A stretch of 64,000 nt of DNA from Luteimonas yindakuii (GTDB taxonomy: Bacteria; Pseudomonadota; Gammaproteobacteria; Xanthomonadales; Xanthomonadaceae). Positions within the stretch are counted from its first letter, which is position 1; the number at the start of each line of letters is the position of its first letter. The notes beneath the pieces are model-generated. The model was not told the origin of the DNA. It did no database searches and worked only from the letters and a program-made list of their open reading frames with translations. Below are positions 8,188 to 17,135 of this stretch, one piece after another. A program made the position numbers and the translations under genes. The stretch spans positions 372,001 through 436,000 of the forward strand of contig NZ_CP039383.2 in the NCBI RefSeq assembly GCF_004803715.2. Reading direction: 5' to 3'.

Positions 8188-10096
8188 TCACGCCTACACC
8201 CCGGAAGCCGCCCCGGCACCACGTCACGGAAGGCCGTCTGCATCCAGGCAGTGCGAACCCGGAAGGACTTGTCGCCTCAAGCTGAGTTTTTCGATCTTCT
8301 TCGACGGCACGCGTAACAGCAAGTATCAGGACGTGCCCAGCGGCTCTCACAGCAACATTGCGCGGTTGTTCGAGGTCTGCGAGGAACGGCCAAGCGCTGG
8401 TGTTTATCGGCTGTACGTGCAGGGCGTCGGCACGCCGTTTGCGGACATTGGCGAGCCCGTGCCGCACGAGTACGGCGCGTCGATGGGTGCAATGGGTGCG
8501 CCACGCATTCGCTACGCACTTCTTTATGTCGTAAACCAGATCGCGCAGAAGGTGTCTGACCGATATATCGTTCCTGGGAACCCGAGAAGCATTGCCGCAG
8601 CGGTCTCAAGCGCCTCACTGCTTCCGCGCTGGCGGCGCCAGCTGACCCACATGCTCACCGCATCGGAGAATCCAAAGATCGATGAGATCGTTTTCGATGT
8701 GTTTGGGTTCTCGCGCGGAGCCACTGCGGCGCGATCGTTCGTACACCAGCTCAAGCGCAACTTCTGCGACGTGGACGGCATCTTCTGCGGTGTGCCGATG
8801 CGTATCCGCTTCCTCGGGTTGTTCGATACCGTCGCCTCGGTAGGATTGGCAGACTCAGCCCCTGCGCCAGGCGTGGAAGGACACCAGGACTGGGGCGACG
8901 AATCGCTGTTGACCATTCCGGACGACGTCGAGCAGTGCGTGCACATGGTCGCCGCACACGAGGCACGCGCGTCGTTCCCGCTGGACTCGGTGCGGCGTGC
9001 AAGGGGTGGATACCCGTCGAGGTGCGTTGAGATTGTGTATCCAGGAATGCACTCCGACGTTGGCGGCGGATATGGGCTGTACACACAAGGCAAGGGCACG
9101 CTGTTGCCGAGCGGCGGCCTACGCCAGTGGCAGTCCGACAAACTGTCTCAGATCGCGTTGAACGAGATGTATCGGCGCGCGGTTGCGGCCCGGGTTCCAT
9201 TGATCGCTGACGACATACTCAAGGCCGAGAATCGGTGGGGTGACTTCGAACTAAGCCCCGAACTGCAACGCAGCTACGCTGCTTATCAGAGCGCCCTCGG
9301 CATTCCAGGCTCGGCACCACTGCCGCAACAGATGCTGGCGCATCGGCGGCTGTATCTCGGTTGGCGCAAGCAGGTATTGGCCAAATCGACGTTCGACAAC
9401 TTGCACTTCGTCCGCCGTGCCGGACGGCAGGAGCAGATCGACATGATCGCGGCGAACGACGAATTACGACGACACTTCGCAGCCTTCGCCGAATTCCCCA
9501 GGCAGCAGGAAGCGTACATGCAGCGTTTGCGCGGACCTTCGACGCGCGAGCTGGCGCCACCGAAGCCGCCGCTGGGATGGGAGTTCAAGGAAGACTGGGA
9601 CCGCGCGCCCGCCGTGACAGAGGCTGTGGCGTCGTTCTTCGCACAGTACGTGCACGACTCACGCGCGCACTTCCTGCTCACCGACCCGCAATCGGATCAC
9701 GATCACCAGATCATCCGCAATCGTCTCGAGGCAAAGGATCGGGACTATCGTCGGCGCCTGGAGCAGCACGCTCAGGACGTTGCCGCCTACGAGCGTATGC
9801 ATGGCGAAAAGGAGCGCGCCTACCTGACGCGCGGCGAGTACTCGGGTTACACCGCGACCACGCTGCCGCATCGGCCGGTCCACCCACGGGATCCGCTGAG
9901 TACCAAGCAACGGGAGAATCTGCAGACCTACCGTGCCGGTCGTTATCCGATCTACGACGATGACAACCCAGCATCCGCGTCCGATGGCACCGCCGGCGTG
10001 CTGGACGTGATTGCCGCGATGAGTCGGCGTCGGGAGATGGGCTGGACGTACCTGCACAAGCGACAGCTGTTCGCGCCCGGCCGACTTCGATACTAG
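8180..10096 (+). CDS. tle1: Tle1-family T6SS phospholipase effector (DUF2235)
   Basis: DUF2235 alpha/beta-hydrolase of the Tle1 group; members secreted by T6SS hydrolyse phospholipids in the target periplasm. Visible landmarks are SIFFDGTRN (about 38-46), the nucleophile elbow GFSRG (176-180, Ser178), FLGLFDTVAS with a candidate catalytic Asp, and YPGMHSDVGGGYG with a candidate His. At 638 aa it fits the family. There is no Sec signal, consistent with loading on VgrG. It ends a four-gene overlapping run starting at vgrG. The C-terminal third is charged and carries no recognisable domain; it may contact the adaptor or membrane. Confidence 0.9.
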   Translation: MSDHAYTPEAAPAPRHGRPSASRQCEPGRTCRLKLSFSIFFDGTRNSKYQDVPSGSHSNIARLFEVCEERPSAGVYRLYVQGVGTPFADIGEPVPHEYGASMGAMGAPRIRYALLYVVNQIAQKVSDRYIVPGNPRSIAAAVSSASLLPRWRRQLTHMLTASENPKIDEIVFDVFGFSRGATAARSFVHQLKRNFCDVDGIFCGVPMRIRFLGLFDTVASVGLADSAPAPGVEGHQDWGDESLLTIPDDVEQCVHMVAAHEARASFPLDSVRRARGGYPSRCVEIVYPGMHSDVGGGYGLYTQGKGTLLPSGGLRQWQSDKLSQIALNEMYRRAVAARVPLIADDILKAENRWGDFELSPELQRSYAAYQSALGIPGSAPLPQQMLAHRRLYLGWRKQVLAKSTFDNLHFVRRAGRQEQIDMIAANDELRRHFAAFAEFPRQQEAYMQRLRGPSTRELAPPKPPLGWEFKEDWDRAPAVTEAVASFFAQYVHDSRAHFLLTDPQSDHDHQIIRNRLEAKDRDYRRRLEQHAQDVAAYERMHGEKERAYLTRGEYSGYTATTLPHRPVHPRDPLSTKQRENLQTYRAGRYPIYDDDNPASASDGTAGVLDVIAAMSRRREMGWTYLHKRQLFAPGRLRY

Positions 10097-10188
10097 CTTT
10101 CCTCGGACCGAGCTGAGCGGAGGCTCTCCGTGAAGTAGAGATGTCTGATGCATACGCACGAACCACACACACGTCAAAGGAGATGACC

Positions 10189-10635
10189 ATGGAACACAGC
10201 AAGCCCTCTGCCGCCTTTGTCGGCGCATCCTGGTTCGCATTGCTTCTGGGCGCCAGCGCCTACCTGATCGGGCTGTGGAATGCGCAGATGCAGCTCAATG
10301 AAAAGGGCTACTACTTCACCCTGCTGTTGTATGGATTGTTCGCCGCGGTGTCGGTGCAGAAGAGCGTGCGCGACCGGATGGAGGGAATTCCGGTGACCAA
10401 CATCTACTACGGTCTGTCGTGGTTTGCGGTGATCTCGGCGCTGCTGTTGCTGTTTATCGGCTTGTGGAACGCGGGTCTTGCGTTGAGCGAGAAGGGTTTC
10501 TACGGCATGGCATACGCACTGAGCCTGTTTGCAGCGATTGCGGTGCAGAAGAGCACCCGCGACAGCTTCGGGGATGAATCGAAGTCACACGGCGAGCGCA
10601 GGTTCTTCCGACGCTCGGCAGAAGTAGATAACTGA
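10189..10635 (+). CDS. YiaA/YiaB-family inner membrane protein
   Basis: Small protein with four predicted membrane helices arranged as two similar halves, each holding a [18 protein letters not shown] motif followed by a second helix ending in AVQKSVRD or AVQKSTRD, typical of YiaA/YiaB proteins. AAGGAG at 10177-10182 sits 6 nt before ATG 10189, so this start is preferred to ATG 10141 and ATG 10183. The family's function is unknown. It lies 92 nt after the Tle1 gene and inside the two vgrG repeats, so it travels with the cassette; any role in protection or export is speculation. Confidence 0.85.
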   Translation: MEHSKPSAAFVGASWFALLLGASAYLIGLWNAQMQLNEKGYYFTLLLYGLFAAVSVQKSVRDRMEGIPVTNIYYGLSWFAVISALLLLFIGLWNAGLALSEKGFYGMAYALSLFAAIAVQKSTRDSFGDESKSHGERRFFRRSAEVDN

Positions 10636-10701
10636 TCGGGTTTGTTCGCGGCGGACGCAGGCGCCTTTGTGGGAGGGCACTCATGGCGCCTCACCAACAC
10701 C

Positions 10702-11922
10702 GCGCGCGCCTCATGCTCGTTGCACGTTGCGCAGCGCTATGCAGGTCCCGGCGTGGGCAGCCAGTTCCTGCCACGGATCGGCCAGGAAGTGCTGGTCGCC
10801 TTCATCGATGGCGACATCGATCGGCCCGTCGTGGTCGGCGCGCTCTACAACGGCCGAGGGCGAGGCCGGCGTGCCAGCGACACCCGGAGGCAAGCCCGCC
10901 GACGCCGACAGCAGTGCCTACGCACAGGCGTCCGACCACCGCCCCAGTGCACAGGCCAACCTCGTCGGCGGCCATGCGCCGCCATGGCACGGCATGGGCG
11001 GCGGCGACGACGCGCATCGCCATGCCCGCGCACTGTGGGGCATCCAGTCCAAGGAGTGGGGTGGCGGCGGTCACAACCGGCTGCTGTTCGATGACAGCGA
11101 CGGGCAGCTGCGCCTGCAACTCTCCACCATGCACGCGTGCAGCCAGCTCAACCTCGGCCACCTGGTCCACCGGGCCGACAACTACCGCGGCAGTTTCCGT
11201 GGTGAAGGCTTCGAACTGCGCACCGACGCCTGGGGCGCGGTGCGTGCCGAACGCGGGCTGTGGCTGAGCGCGTATGGCATCGACACCGCCTCGCCTGCGG
11301 GCAGTGCCGTCGCCCCGGCCGCCCTTCTCGACCAGCTCGCGCGGCTGGGCGAGACCTTCTCGCGACCCGCCACCATCCACCAGACGGTGAAGCTTGCCGC
11401 GCATGATGGGGTGCAGCAGGCGGAGCAGTCCGCGCTCATTGCCGACCAGGCCCCGCTGGCCGCATTGCGGGCGTCCGTGCGCACCAATCGGCACACAGCG
11501 CCGGGTGGCTTCTGCATCGGTGATGTGCGGTTGTGGCTGCGTGGCGACGACGAAGAGGCGGAGCTCTCCTATGTAGGACAGGTGGGCGGTATGCCGGTTG
11601 TGCTGCATTTAGACATCAACACGTTCGGGCAGCCACCGGAGGAGCCCTCGCTCATCCGGCGTGGCGAGTCGAACCTCGAGGGTCCGGGCGTCAAGCCGCA
11701 TCGCCTGCGGCCGGGCGCGTACTGGTCGCGGGCGAGGCAGGTGAGGAATGGCTGGGTGCGTTCATGGAGGACGGCCGCCGTCCGCATGGGTTCTACGCGG
11801 AGTATGCGGTGCAAAGTCCGATGCCAGCTGCCCCTCGCGTTCTGATCAGCCTCACCACTGGCCGTGAAAACCATACAGGCGGTGATCCGCAGATGGCCGA
11901 TGAGACGGCCATCGCGCTCTAG
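10702..11922 (+). pseudogene. Truncated, frameshifted vgrG copy fused to an unrelated tail
   Basis: Bases 10702-11486 repeat vgrG 5477-6259. One extra G within 10857-10860 (CCGAGGGCGAGG against CCGAGGCGAGG) shifts the frame, so the VgrG reading passes from one frame to another. The copy lacks the gp27 base and most of the extension. At 11486 similarity stops within ASVRT and a different sequence begins (FCIGDVRLWLRGDDEEAEL...). That tail reads naturally in one frame to about 11740 and then in another (GEAGEEWLGAFMEDGRR...), ending at a TAG at 11922, which implies a second frameshift. No start codon with a ribosome site is seen. It is best read as a recombination relic. Confidence 0.85.
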
Positions 11923-11982
11923 GATCGGATCCTCGGATCGATCCCGAAGTAGGCAGCTTGGACTGGCCCCGAAAGCGGCCCG

Positions 11983-12930
11983 CTATGTCCACCAGAAGCG
12001 GGTAACGTGGAAGAAAACCGGTGCCGCGAAACACACTGAGTCCAGGCGATCCAGCATGCCGCCATGACCTTCGATCATGTGGCCCCAATCCTTGATGCCC
12101 CGGTCCCGCTTGATTGCCGACATCACCAGGCCGCCAAAGAAGCCCATGAGGTTGATCACGAGGGCTAGAAAGCCTGCCTGCAGAGGCGAAAACGGGGTGA
12201 TCCACCACAACGCTGCCCCCAGCAACGACGCGCTCGCAACACCTCCTACGAATCCTTCTATGGTTTTCGAAGGAGACAGGCGCGGCGCGATCAACCGGCG
12301 CCCGAACAGTTTTCCCCACACGTACTGCAGCACGTCGGACGACTGCACCACGATTACCAGGAAAGCGATCAGCAGAAGGTTGCGGCCTTCGTACCCCGAG
12401 ATGGGAAGGTTGAGCAGTGCCGGCACATGCGAGATGCAGAACACGCTGATCATCAACCCCCACTGCACCTTTGCCGTACGCTCGAGATAGCCGGTTGTGT
12501 CTCCACCGGCGGTTGCCAGGATTGGCAACAACAGGAAGGCATAGACCGGTATCAGCAGGGTGTACATGCCATACCAGTCCGCAAAGACCAGCCAGTACTG
12601 GTAGGGCAGCACCACGTAGAAAGCCGCAACCAATGCATAATAATCGCCGCGGCGCGTCGGGGTGAGGGTGATGAATTCGCGCAGGGCGAACAGCGATACC
12701 GCGGCGAACAGGACGATCACGCCGGTTCGGCCGCCCAGGAACGCCAAGCCCACGACGGCCGCCATCGCCCACCAGGCGCGGATACGCGAGGCAAGGTTGT
12801 CGAGGACGGCGCTAGGTGCGTCTACGCGCCAGCGCAAGGTCTCGGCGACGAGGGTAGCGAACAGCAGTGCCGCGGCGATGCCGGCAAAGAGCAATGTGCT
12901 ATCTGGAGCACTGCGCAAGCTGTCGATCAC
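11983..12930 (-). CDS. ynbB: Phosphatidate cytidylyltransferase, YnbB-like
   Basis: CdsA-type integral membrane enzyme expected to make CDP-diacylglycerol from phosphatidate and CTP. It carries the CDS signature in parts: LSPSKTIEGFVGG, then VMSAIKRDRGIKDWG and GHGGMLDRLDS near the C-terminus, with about eight membrane helices. The whole layout, including QYVWGKLFGRR and the end APVFFHVTRF, matches what I recall of E. coli YnbB. The GTG at 12930 is the chosen start because it overlaps the stop of the upstream acyltransferase by 4 nt; there is no ATG nearby. It is the last gene of a six-gene minus-strand operon. It would supply CDP-DAG to the YnbA-type enzyme of the same operon. Confidence 0.85.
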   Translation of the reverse strand: MIDSLRSAPDSTLLFAGIAAALLFATLVAETLRWRVDAPSAVLDNLASRIRAWWAMAAVVGLAFLGGRTGVIVLFAAVSLFALREFITLTPTRRGDYYALVAAFYVVLPYQYWLVFADWYGMYTLLIPVYAFLLLPILATAGGDTTGYLERTAKVQWGLMISVFCISHVPALLNLPISGYEGRNLLLIAFLVIVVQSSDVLQYVWGKLFGRRLIAPRLSPSKTIEGFVGGVASASLLGAALWWITPFSPLQAGFLALVINLMGFFGGLVMSAIKRDRGIKDWGHMIEGHGGMLDRLDSVCFAAPVFFHVTRFWWT

Positions 12931-13589
12931 CGGTCTATCTCTGAAGTCGATGACGCAGCGCTTGCGCCGGGCAACGTCTCGCCGTCCAGTGCAATCAGTG
13001 CTCGGCGTGCACGGTCGAGGAAGGCTTGTTTCTCCTCGTCCGCGGTCAGGCGCAGCGGAGCCCCGAAACGCGCGGTGCACAGCAACGGCAACGGTAGCAG
13101 TTGCCCCTTGGGCATCACTCGACGAAGGTTGTCGAGCCAGACCGGGATGAATTCCAGTTCAGGCCGCTTCCGTGCCAGGTGATAGATGCCGCTCTTGAAC
13201 GGCAGCACACCCTCGCCGGTGTTTCGGGTGCCTTCGGGGAACAGGATCAGTGACGCGCCTTCATCGACGGCCTGGCAGAGCGTCTGGATCGGATCCTCGC
13301 TGCGGCGGCCAGGATCGCGCTCGATGAGGACGGCGTTGAATACGTTGCGGATCACGTAGCGGCGTAGCCAGCCCTGGGTCCAGTAATCTGCCCCTGCCAC
13401 GGGACGGACGTCTCGGCGCAGAGCCGCCGGCAGGGCCGACCAGATCATGACGAAGTCTCCGTGGCTGGCATGGTTGCCGTAATAGACCCGATGTCCGGCA
13501 GAGGGTATCGAGCCTTGCCAGAGCGCGCGGGCCCCGGTCAGCGTGCGGATGGCGCCGCTGAAGCCACGTGCGATCAACGCATCCAGCAT
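12927..13589 (-). CDS. 1-acyl-glycerol-3-phosphate acyltransferase-like protein (PlsC family)
   Basis: PlsC-family acyltransferase of 220 aa with the catalytic HX4D motif (NHASHGDF) and the substrate-binding FPEGTRN motif. It would acylate lysophosphatidate, or a related lysolipid, at the membrane. The start ATG 13589 overlaps the previous stop by 1 nt (TGATG) and its own stop overlaps the ynbB start, so it is firmly inside the operon. It has no equivalent in the E. coli ynbABCD operon. Together with YnbB it could form a self-contained route from a lysolipid to CDP-DAG; the actual substrate is unknown. Confidence 0.87.
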   Translation of the reverse strand: MLDALIARGFSGAIRTLTGARALWQGSIPSAGHRVYYGNHASHGDFVMIWSALPAALRRDVRPVAGADYWTQGWLRRYVIRNVFNAVLIERDPGRRSEDPIQTLCQAVDEGASLILFPEGTRNTGEGVLPFKSGIYHLARKRPELEFIPVWLDNLRRVMPKGQLLPLPLLCTARFGAPLRLTADEEKQAFLDRARRALIALDGETLPGASAASSTSEIDR

Positions 13590-14047
13590 CACAGCACTCC
13601 TTGGTGGCGCAGGCGCAGAGCCAGCAGGCAGGCACTGCCCAGCAGCCCCGCCTGTATCGCCAGCAGGCAGGCTTGGAGCACCAGCCATTGCTTGGCTCCC
13701 TTCCAGCGCTGCGGCCAATTGCGACCAGCCCGCTGCGGTGGAAGCAGACCCAGTCGGAGTAGGGCCGCATCCAACTCGCGTGTGGCTAGCTCAGGTCCCA
13801 GCGGCGCGACTGCTTCAAGCAGTTCGGTGTCGATGTTCGTTCGAGCCGCGCAATAACCTTGTGCGAAGGCGGTGGCGAGGCTCGCGGAAATCAATGCACA
13901 GACCGCCAGTCCGGACCATGAAGAGAACCCTGCAACGATAGATAAGAGCCACGTGCCGGCCAGGATCGCCATCACCAGAGAAATGATGGAAAGTCCGCGG
14001 CCGCGCCGCAGAATGGCCGCCATCAAATGGAAATCGACAGGGGTCAT
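13589..14047 (-). CDS. Small membrane protein of unknown function in the ynb-like operon
   Basis: A 152-aa protein I cannot assign. It has a hydrophobic hairpin at about residues 17-58 (SLVMAILAGTWLLSIVAGF and a second helix), a charged central part (TELLEAVAPLGPELATREL), and a C-terminal hydrophobic helix (VLQACLLAIQAGLLGSACLL). The start ATG 14047 overlaps the preceding phosphatase stop by 4 nt and its stop overlaps the acyltransferase start, so it is almost certainly expressed. Its place among lipid enzymes suggests a structural or accessory role at the membrane; this is inference only. Confidence 0.75.
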   Translation of the reverse strand: MTPVDFHLMAAILRRGRGLSIISLVMAILAGTWLLSIVAGFSSWSGLAVCALISASLATAFAQGYCAARTNIDTELLEAVAPLGPELATRELDAALLRLGLLPPQRAGRNWPQRWKGAKQWLVLQACLLAIQAGLLGSACLLALRLRHQGVL

Positions 14048-15375
14048 CCGGCCCGCTCCCCGGTGGCCCCGGAGGTCCGCGGCGCCTCCCACGACAATGC
14101 GTGGAGCAGACGACGATGTGCCGTACCCAGTACGATCTGGCGACGTGCGATGCGTACCCGGGCAATGGCTTCGTCCGGGTCTGTGGCGGACCCATCACGC
14201 AACAACCAGGCCGCCACCGAGACGGCACTGCGTGAGTAACCCAGTGCGCAGCACACCAGGACCGGTCCATGTTGCCGCGCTGTCCGGATGGCGTCGGCTG
14301 CTGCCAGCAGCTGTGCTGACGACGGCATGACGAGATCGAGCATCGGCACGATGCGATCACCGGGGCGGGCGCCCCCGGGGAGCGGGAGTTCCGCACAGAC
14401 GTCAACGACGATGAAGTCTTGGCGCGACGACTGGCTCGGGATGCGGCCAATCCAGACACCCCCGGCAACCTCGACCGGGCCCGGGTGACGCAGCGTCCAA
14501 AGGCGCGAGTTGATCCAGGCGACGAGGAAATACGGGGCATAGAGCCAGCGTGCAGCCAACGACATGCGGCCATCGGCGCGCTTCTGGAAACCGGCCGGGC
14601 CGAGGAAAGCGTAGTTCAACGCGACCATCGCCAGCGACAGTGCCGGCCACCACGCCCACAACCACGTTCCGCCTTGCGCCATGGCAAGCAGCGCACAACC
14701 GGCTGAGCCCGCGAGGTAGGCCATAGCCAATCGCAAACGCGCGTGAGCACGCGAAAAGCGCACCGCATACAGCGGCGAATGCTTTTCCCCCGGCAACAGC
14801 CAGATACAGAGCCAGCCTGCTGCCAATCCTGAGGGGACATCGATGAAGTGGTGTTGCCAGGTAGTCAGCACGGACACGCACACCAGCGCGAACCACGCGT
14901 GTAGCAGCCAGCGCGAAGCCCCTTGGAGATGCCGCGCATACAGCGTCCAGAGAATTATCGTCAGCGCGATATGCAGCGAGGGAGCCTGGTTGTAGGGACG
15001 GTCGAAACTCTCCAGAGCCGCAAACATGTGCCCCGGTAGTCCATCCACCGGTGGCCGGTCAAAACTGAAAGCCAGTGGCCAGATCAGAAAGCAGACTACC
15101 GCGAGGATCTGTGCCGACAACAGGCGCAGGCAATGGGTATCGAGTTCGTTTCGGGTGCGGCACACGAACAGGGAGGCCACATAGAAGGCGTTGGTGGTCC
15201 AGTACGGGATGATCGTCCATGCCACGAACGGGATCTCCTGTTCCCAGCCGAAGAAAACACTGGGGACGCCGTCCCGGCGGGCTGCCATCGCGTTGGCGAA
15301 GCCATAGCTTGCGTAGAAGAAGGGCCCTAGCAGAGCCAGCCAGGCGATCGCACGGCGCCAAGGGCGCGGGTCCAT
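14044..15375 (-). CDS. ynbD: PAP2 phosphatase / dual-specificity phosphatase fusion, YnbD-like
   Basis: A two-part membrane protein of 443 aa. The N-terminal half is a PAP2-type lipid phosphatase: ten or so hydrophobic segments with APSLHIALT (about residues 135-143) and the distal HHFIDVPSG motif. The C-terminal part is a dual-specificity/tyrosine phosphatase domain with the CX5R loop in VLVCCALGYSRSA; the usual His before the Cys is Cys here. ATG 15375 is preferred for the GAGGGT ribosome site before it; GTG 15393, overlapping the upstream stop, is an alternative. The same domain pair defines E. coli YnbD. It may dephosphorylate a phosphatidylglycero- or inositol-phosphate-type intermediate; the substrate is unknown. 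Confidence 0.85.
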   Translation of the reverse strand: MDPRPWRRAIAWLALLGPFFYASYGFANAMAARRDGVPSVFFGWEQEIPFVAWTIIPYWTTNAFYVASLFVCRTRNELDTHCLRLLSAQILAVVCFLIWPLAFSFDRPPVDGLPGHMFAALESFDRPYNQAPSLHIALTIILWTLYARHLQGASRWLLHAWFALVCVSVLTTWQHHFIDVPSGLAAGWLCIWLLPGEKHSPLYAVRFSRAHARLRLAMAYLAGSAGCALLAMAQGGTWLWAWWPALSLAMVALNYAFLGPAGFQKRADGRMSLAARWLYAPYFLVAWINSRLWTLRHPGPVEVAGGVWIGRIPSQSSRQDFIVVDVCAELPLPGGARPGDRIVPMLDLVMPSSAQLLAAADAIRTARQHGPVLVCCALGYSRSAVSVAAWLLRDGSATDPDEAIARVRIARRQIVLGTAHRRLLHALSWEAPRTSGATGERAG

Positions 15376-15385
15376 GGACGCACCC

Positions 15386-17131
15386 TCAGTCACCGATACG
15401 CTCCGCCAGGGACACAGTGAAGATGCCCCAGCGATCGACGCGTTGTTCCAGCTTCCGGAAACCGGCGGTGGCAACCAGCTGATCGAGTTCCGCTTGGGTT
15501 CTGCGACGCATCACCCACGCCGCCCCATCGCGGTGGCTGGTCAGGGCGCGAGCAATGAACTCGAGCTGCGGGTGCCACGGCTGGCCGGTGTAGACGAGAT
15601 AGCCTCCGGGTCGTACGGCAGCTGCCAGGCCTCCCAATGAGTCCTGTACCAACTGGTTGTCCGGGAACAGTTCATACAGTCCCGATACCACGGCGAGTGT
15701 GGGAGCAGGGTCGAGCGCGGCGAGCGCTCCGCGATCGAAGGCGTCGCCAGGCTCGAAACGGGCAAGGTCACCGGCGTTCATCGCCGCAATCAACGCGCGT
15801 CCGCGTTCGATATTCAGGTCGCTGTAGTCGCGCAGCAGGATGTGGTCGGCCTTGTCGCCGCTTGCCAGCGCCTCAAGCACATAGCGCCCATGGCCCGCGG
15901 CGATGTCCACTGCATTGACCGGCCACCCGTTGACCCGGAGACGCCGCATGGCCTCGCCCAGAAGTTCAAGGAGATGCTCCCGGCGCCTGCGGATGCCGCG
16001 CCAACCGATCGCATCCAGGTAATTGCGGTCAACGAAACGGCCCAGTGCGCCCCGGCCCCGCGCGCGGTTCTCATAGACGTAATCGAGGGTGCTGCCGGAA
16101 TCGAATCCGGTGGTCAGGCCGAGGCGGATACCCTCGGACAGCTTTCCACCCACGCGCAATGATGCACGGGCAAGGCGCCAACGCAGATCAGCCAGCGAGG
16201 CACACTGCGGGGGCCACGCCAGCACCTGGGCCTCGTCGAAGGTAGCGCCATGACGATGGGCATCCAGTAACGACGGCAGTCGCGCGGCTTCGGCAAAGCG
16301 GCCGTGCAGGAACGAGCGGATGCGCTCCACTGCCTGCATGCGATCCCGCTCGCCGAGAGTGTCGTGGAAAAATCCGCGCAGGAAGTGGCGCTCCTTGACG
16401 TGTGACCCCAGACGCTCGAAGAAACGATCCTGCGGCGCACGATGGACCACGAAGTCGGAACCTGAAACCAGCAACTGGGTCGGGACGACGATGGCAGCCG
16501 CGTCGTCCACCACACGTTTGGCGGCCGCGTCCAGGCCGAGCAGTACGCGTACGGAGATCGGTCGCGTCACCAGCGGATCGGTCCGATAGCTTGCGATGCG
16601 ATCGGAGTCGTGGGTGAGGAATTGTGGCTTGACGTAGCTGTTGACGAAGAAGTTGCCACGAAGTCGCTGCATCAGCGCCAGCGCCGGACGCGCGAGGGGG
16701 ACGTACAGCTTCACCTTGAATGCTGGAGACGCGAGCACCAGTGCCCGCAACCTGGGTGCATAGTCATGCACCCAGGTTGCAGCCACCACTGCTCCCACGC
16801 TTTGCGCCACCACCGCGAGTTTCTCGTGGGGAAAGCCATGTTTGTGTGCGATCCACTTCGCGAAGGTATCGAGATCGTGGACCAGCGCCTCGAAGCCCGG
16901 TGCGTCGCCACGCTCACCCGGCGAACGACCATTACCACGCGCGTCCCAGGCGAAGATGTCGAAATCCGTCAAGCCAAGCTCGTCGGCAAGGTGGGCCATG
17001 CGGCCGGAATGTTCGTGGCCGCGATGCAGCAGGATCACTGCCCCTCGCGCAGTGCCAACGGCGGGCCAATGCCGGTAGAACAGCTGCAGGCCGTCCCACG
17101 AAGTGAATTCCAGTTCCCTCTGTACCCGCAT
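15386..17131 (-). CDS. ynbC: Alpha/beta hydrolase - SAM methyltransferase fusion, YnbC-like
   Basis: A 581-aa fusion. Residues 1-300 form a monoacylglycerol-lipase-like hydrolase with HRGHEHSGR and the elbow AQSVG (Ser111; the first Gly of GxSxG is Ala), plus a late His in FFHDTLGER. Residues about 340-580 form a class I methyltransferase with the SAM loop VDIAAGHGRYVLEA and a typical acidic strand (LLRDYSDLN). The same fusion is known as E. coli YnbC. It starts 4 nt downstream of the stop of the CDP-alcohol transferase. A likely idea is that it removes an acyl chain and methylates a lipid head group, but neither activity has been assigned to the family as far as I know. Confidence 0.87.
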   Translation of the reverse strand: MRVQRELEFTSWDGLQLFYRHWPAVGTARGAVILLHRGHEHSGRMAHLADELGLTDFDIFAWDARGNGRSPGERGDAPGFEALVHDLDTFAKWIAHKHGFPHEKLAVVAQSVGAVVAATWVHDYAPRLRALVLASPAFKVKLYVPLARPALALMQRLRGNFFVNSYVKPQFLTHDSDRIASYRTDPLVTRPISVRVLLGLDAAAKRVVDDAAAIVVPTQLLVSGSDFVVHRAPQDRFFERLGSHVKERHFLRGFFHDTLGERDRMQAVERIRSFLHGRFAEAARLPSLLDAHRHGATFDEAQVLAWPPQCASLADLRWRLARASLRVGGKLSEGIRLGLTTGFDSGSTLDYVYENRARGRGALGRFVDRNYLDAIGWRGIRRRREHLLELLGEAMRRLRVNGWPVNAVDIAAGHGRYVLEALASGDKADHILLRDYSDLNIERGRALIAAMNAGDLARFEPGDAFDRGALAALDPAPTLAVVSGLYELFPDNQLVQDSLGGLAAAVRPGGYLVYTGQPWHPQLEFIARALTSHRDGAAWVMRRRTQAELDQLVATAGFRKLEQRVDRWGIFTVSLAERIGD

Positions 17132-17135
17132 CGGG

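Noticed and set aside
11923..11982. GGATC-rich palindromes between the vgrG relic and ynbB
   Set aside because: Short overlapping GGATC repeats do not give a stable stem or U-run; too weak to call a terminator.
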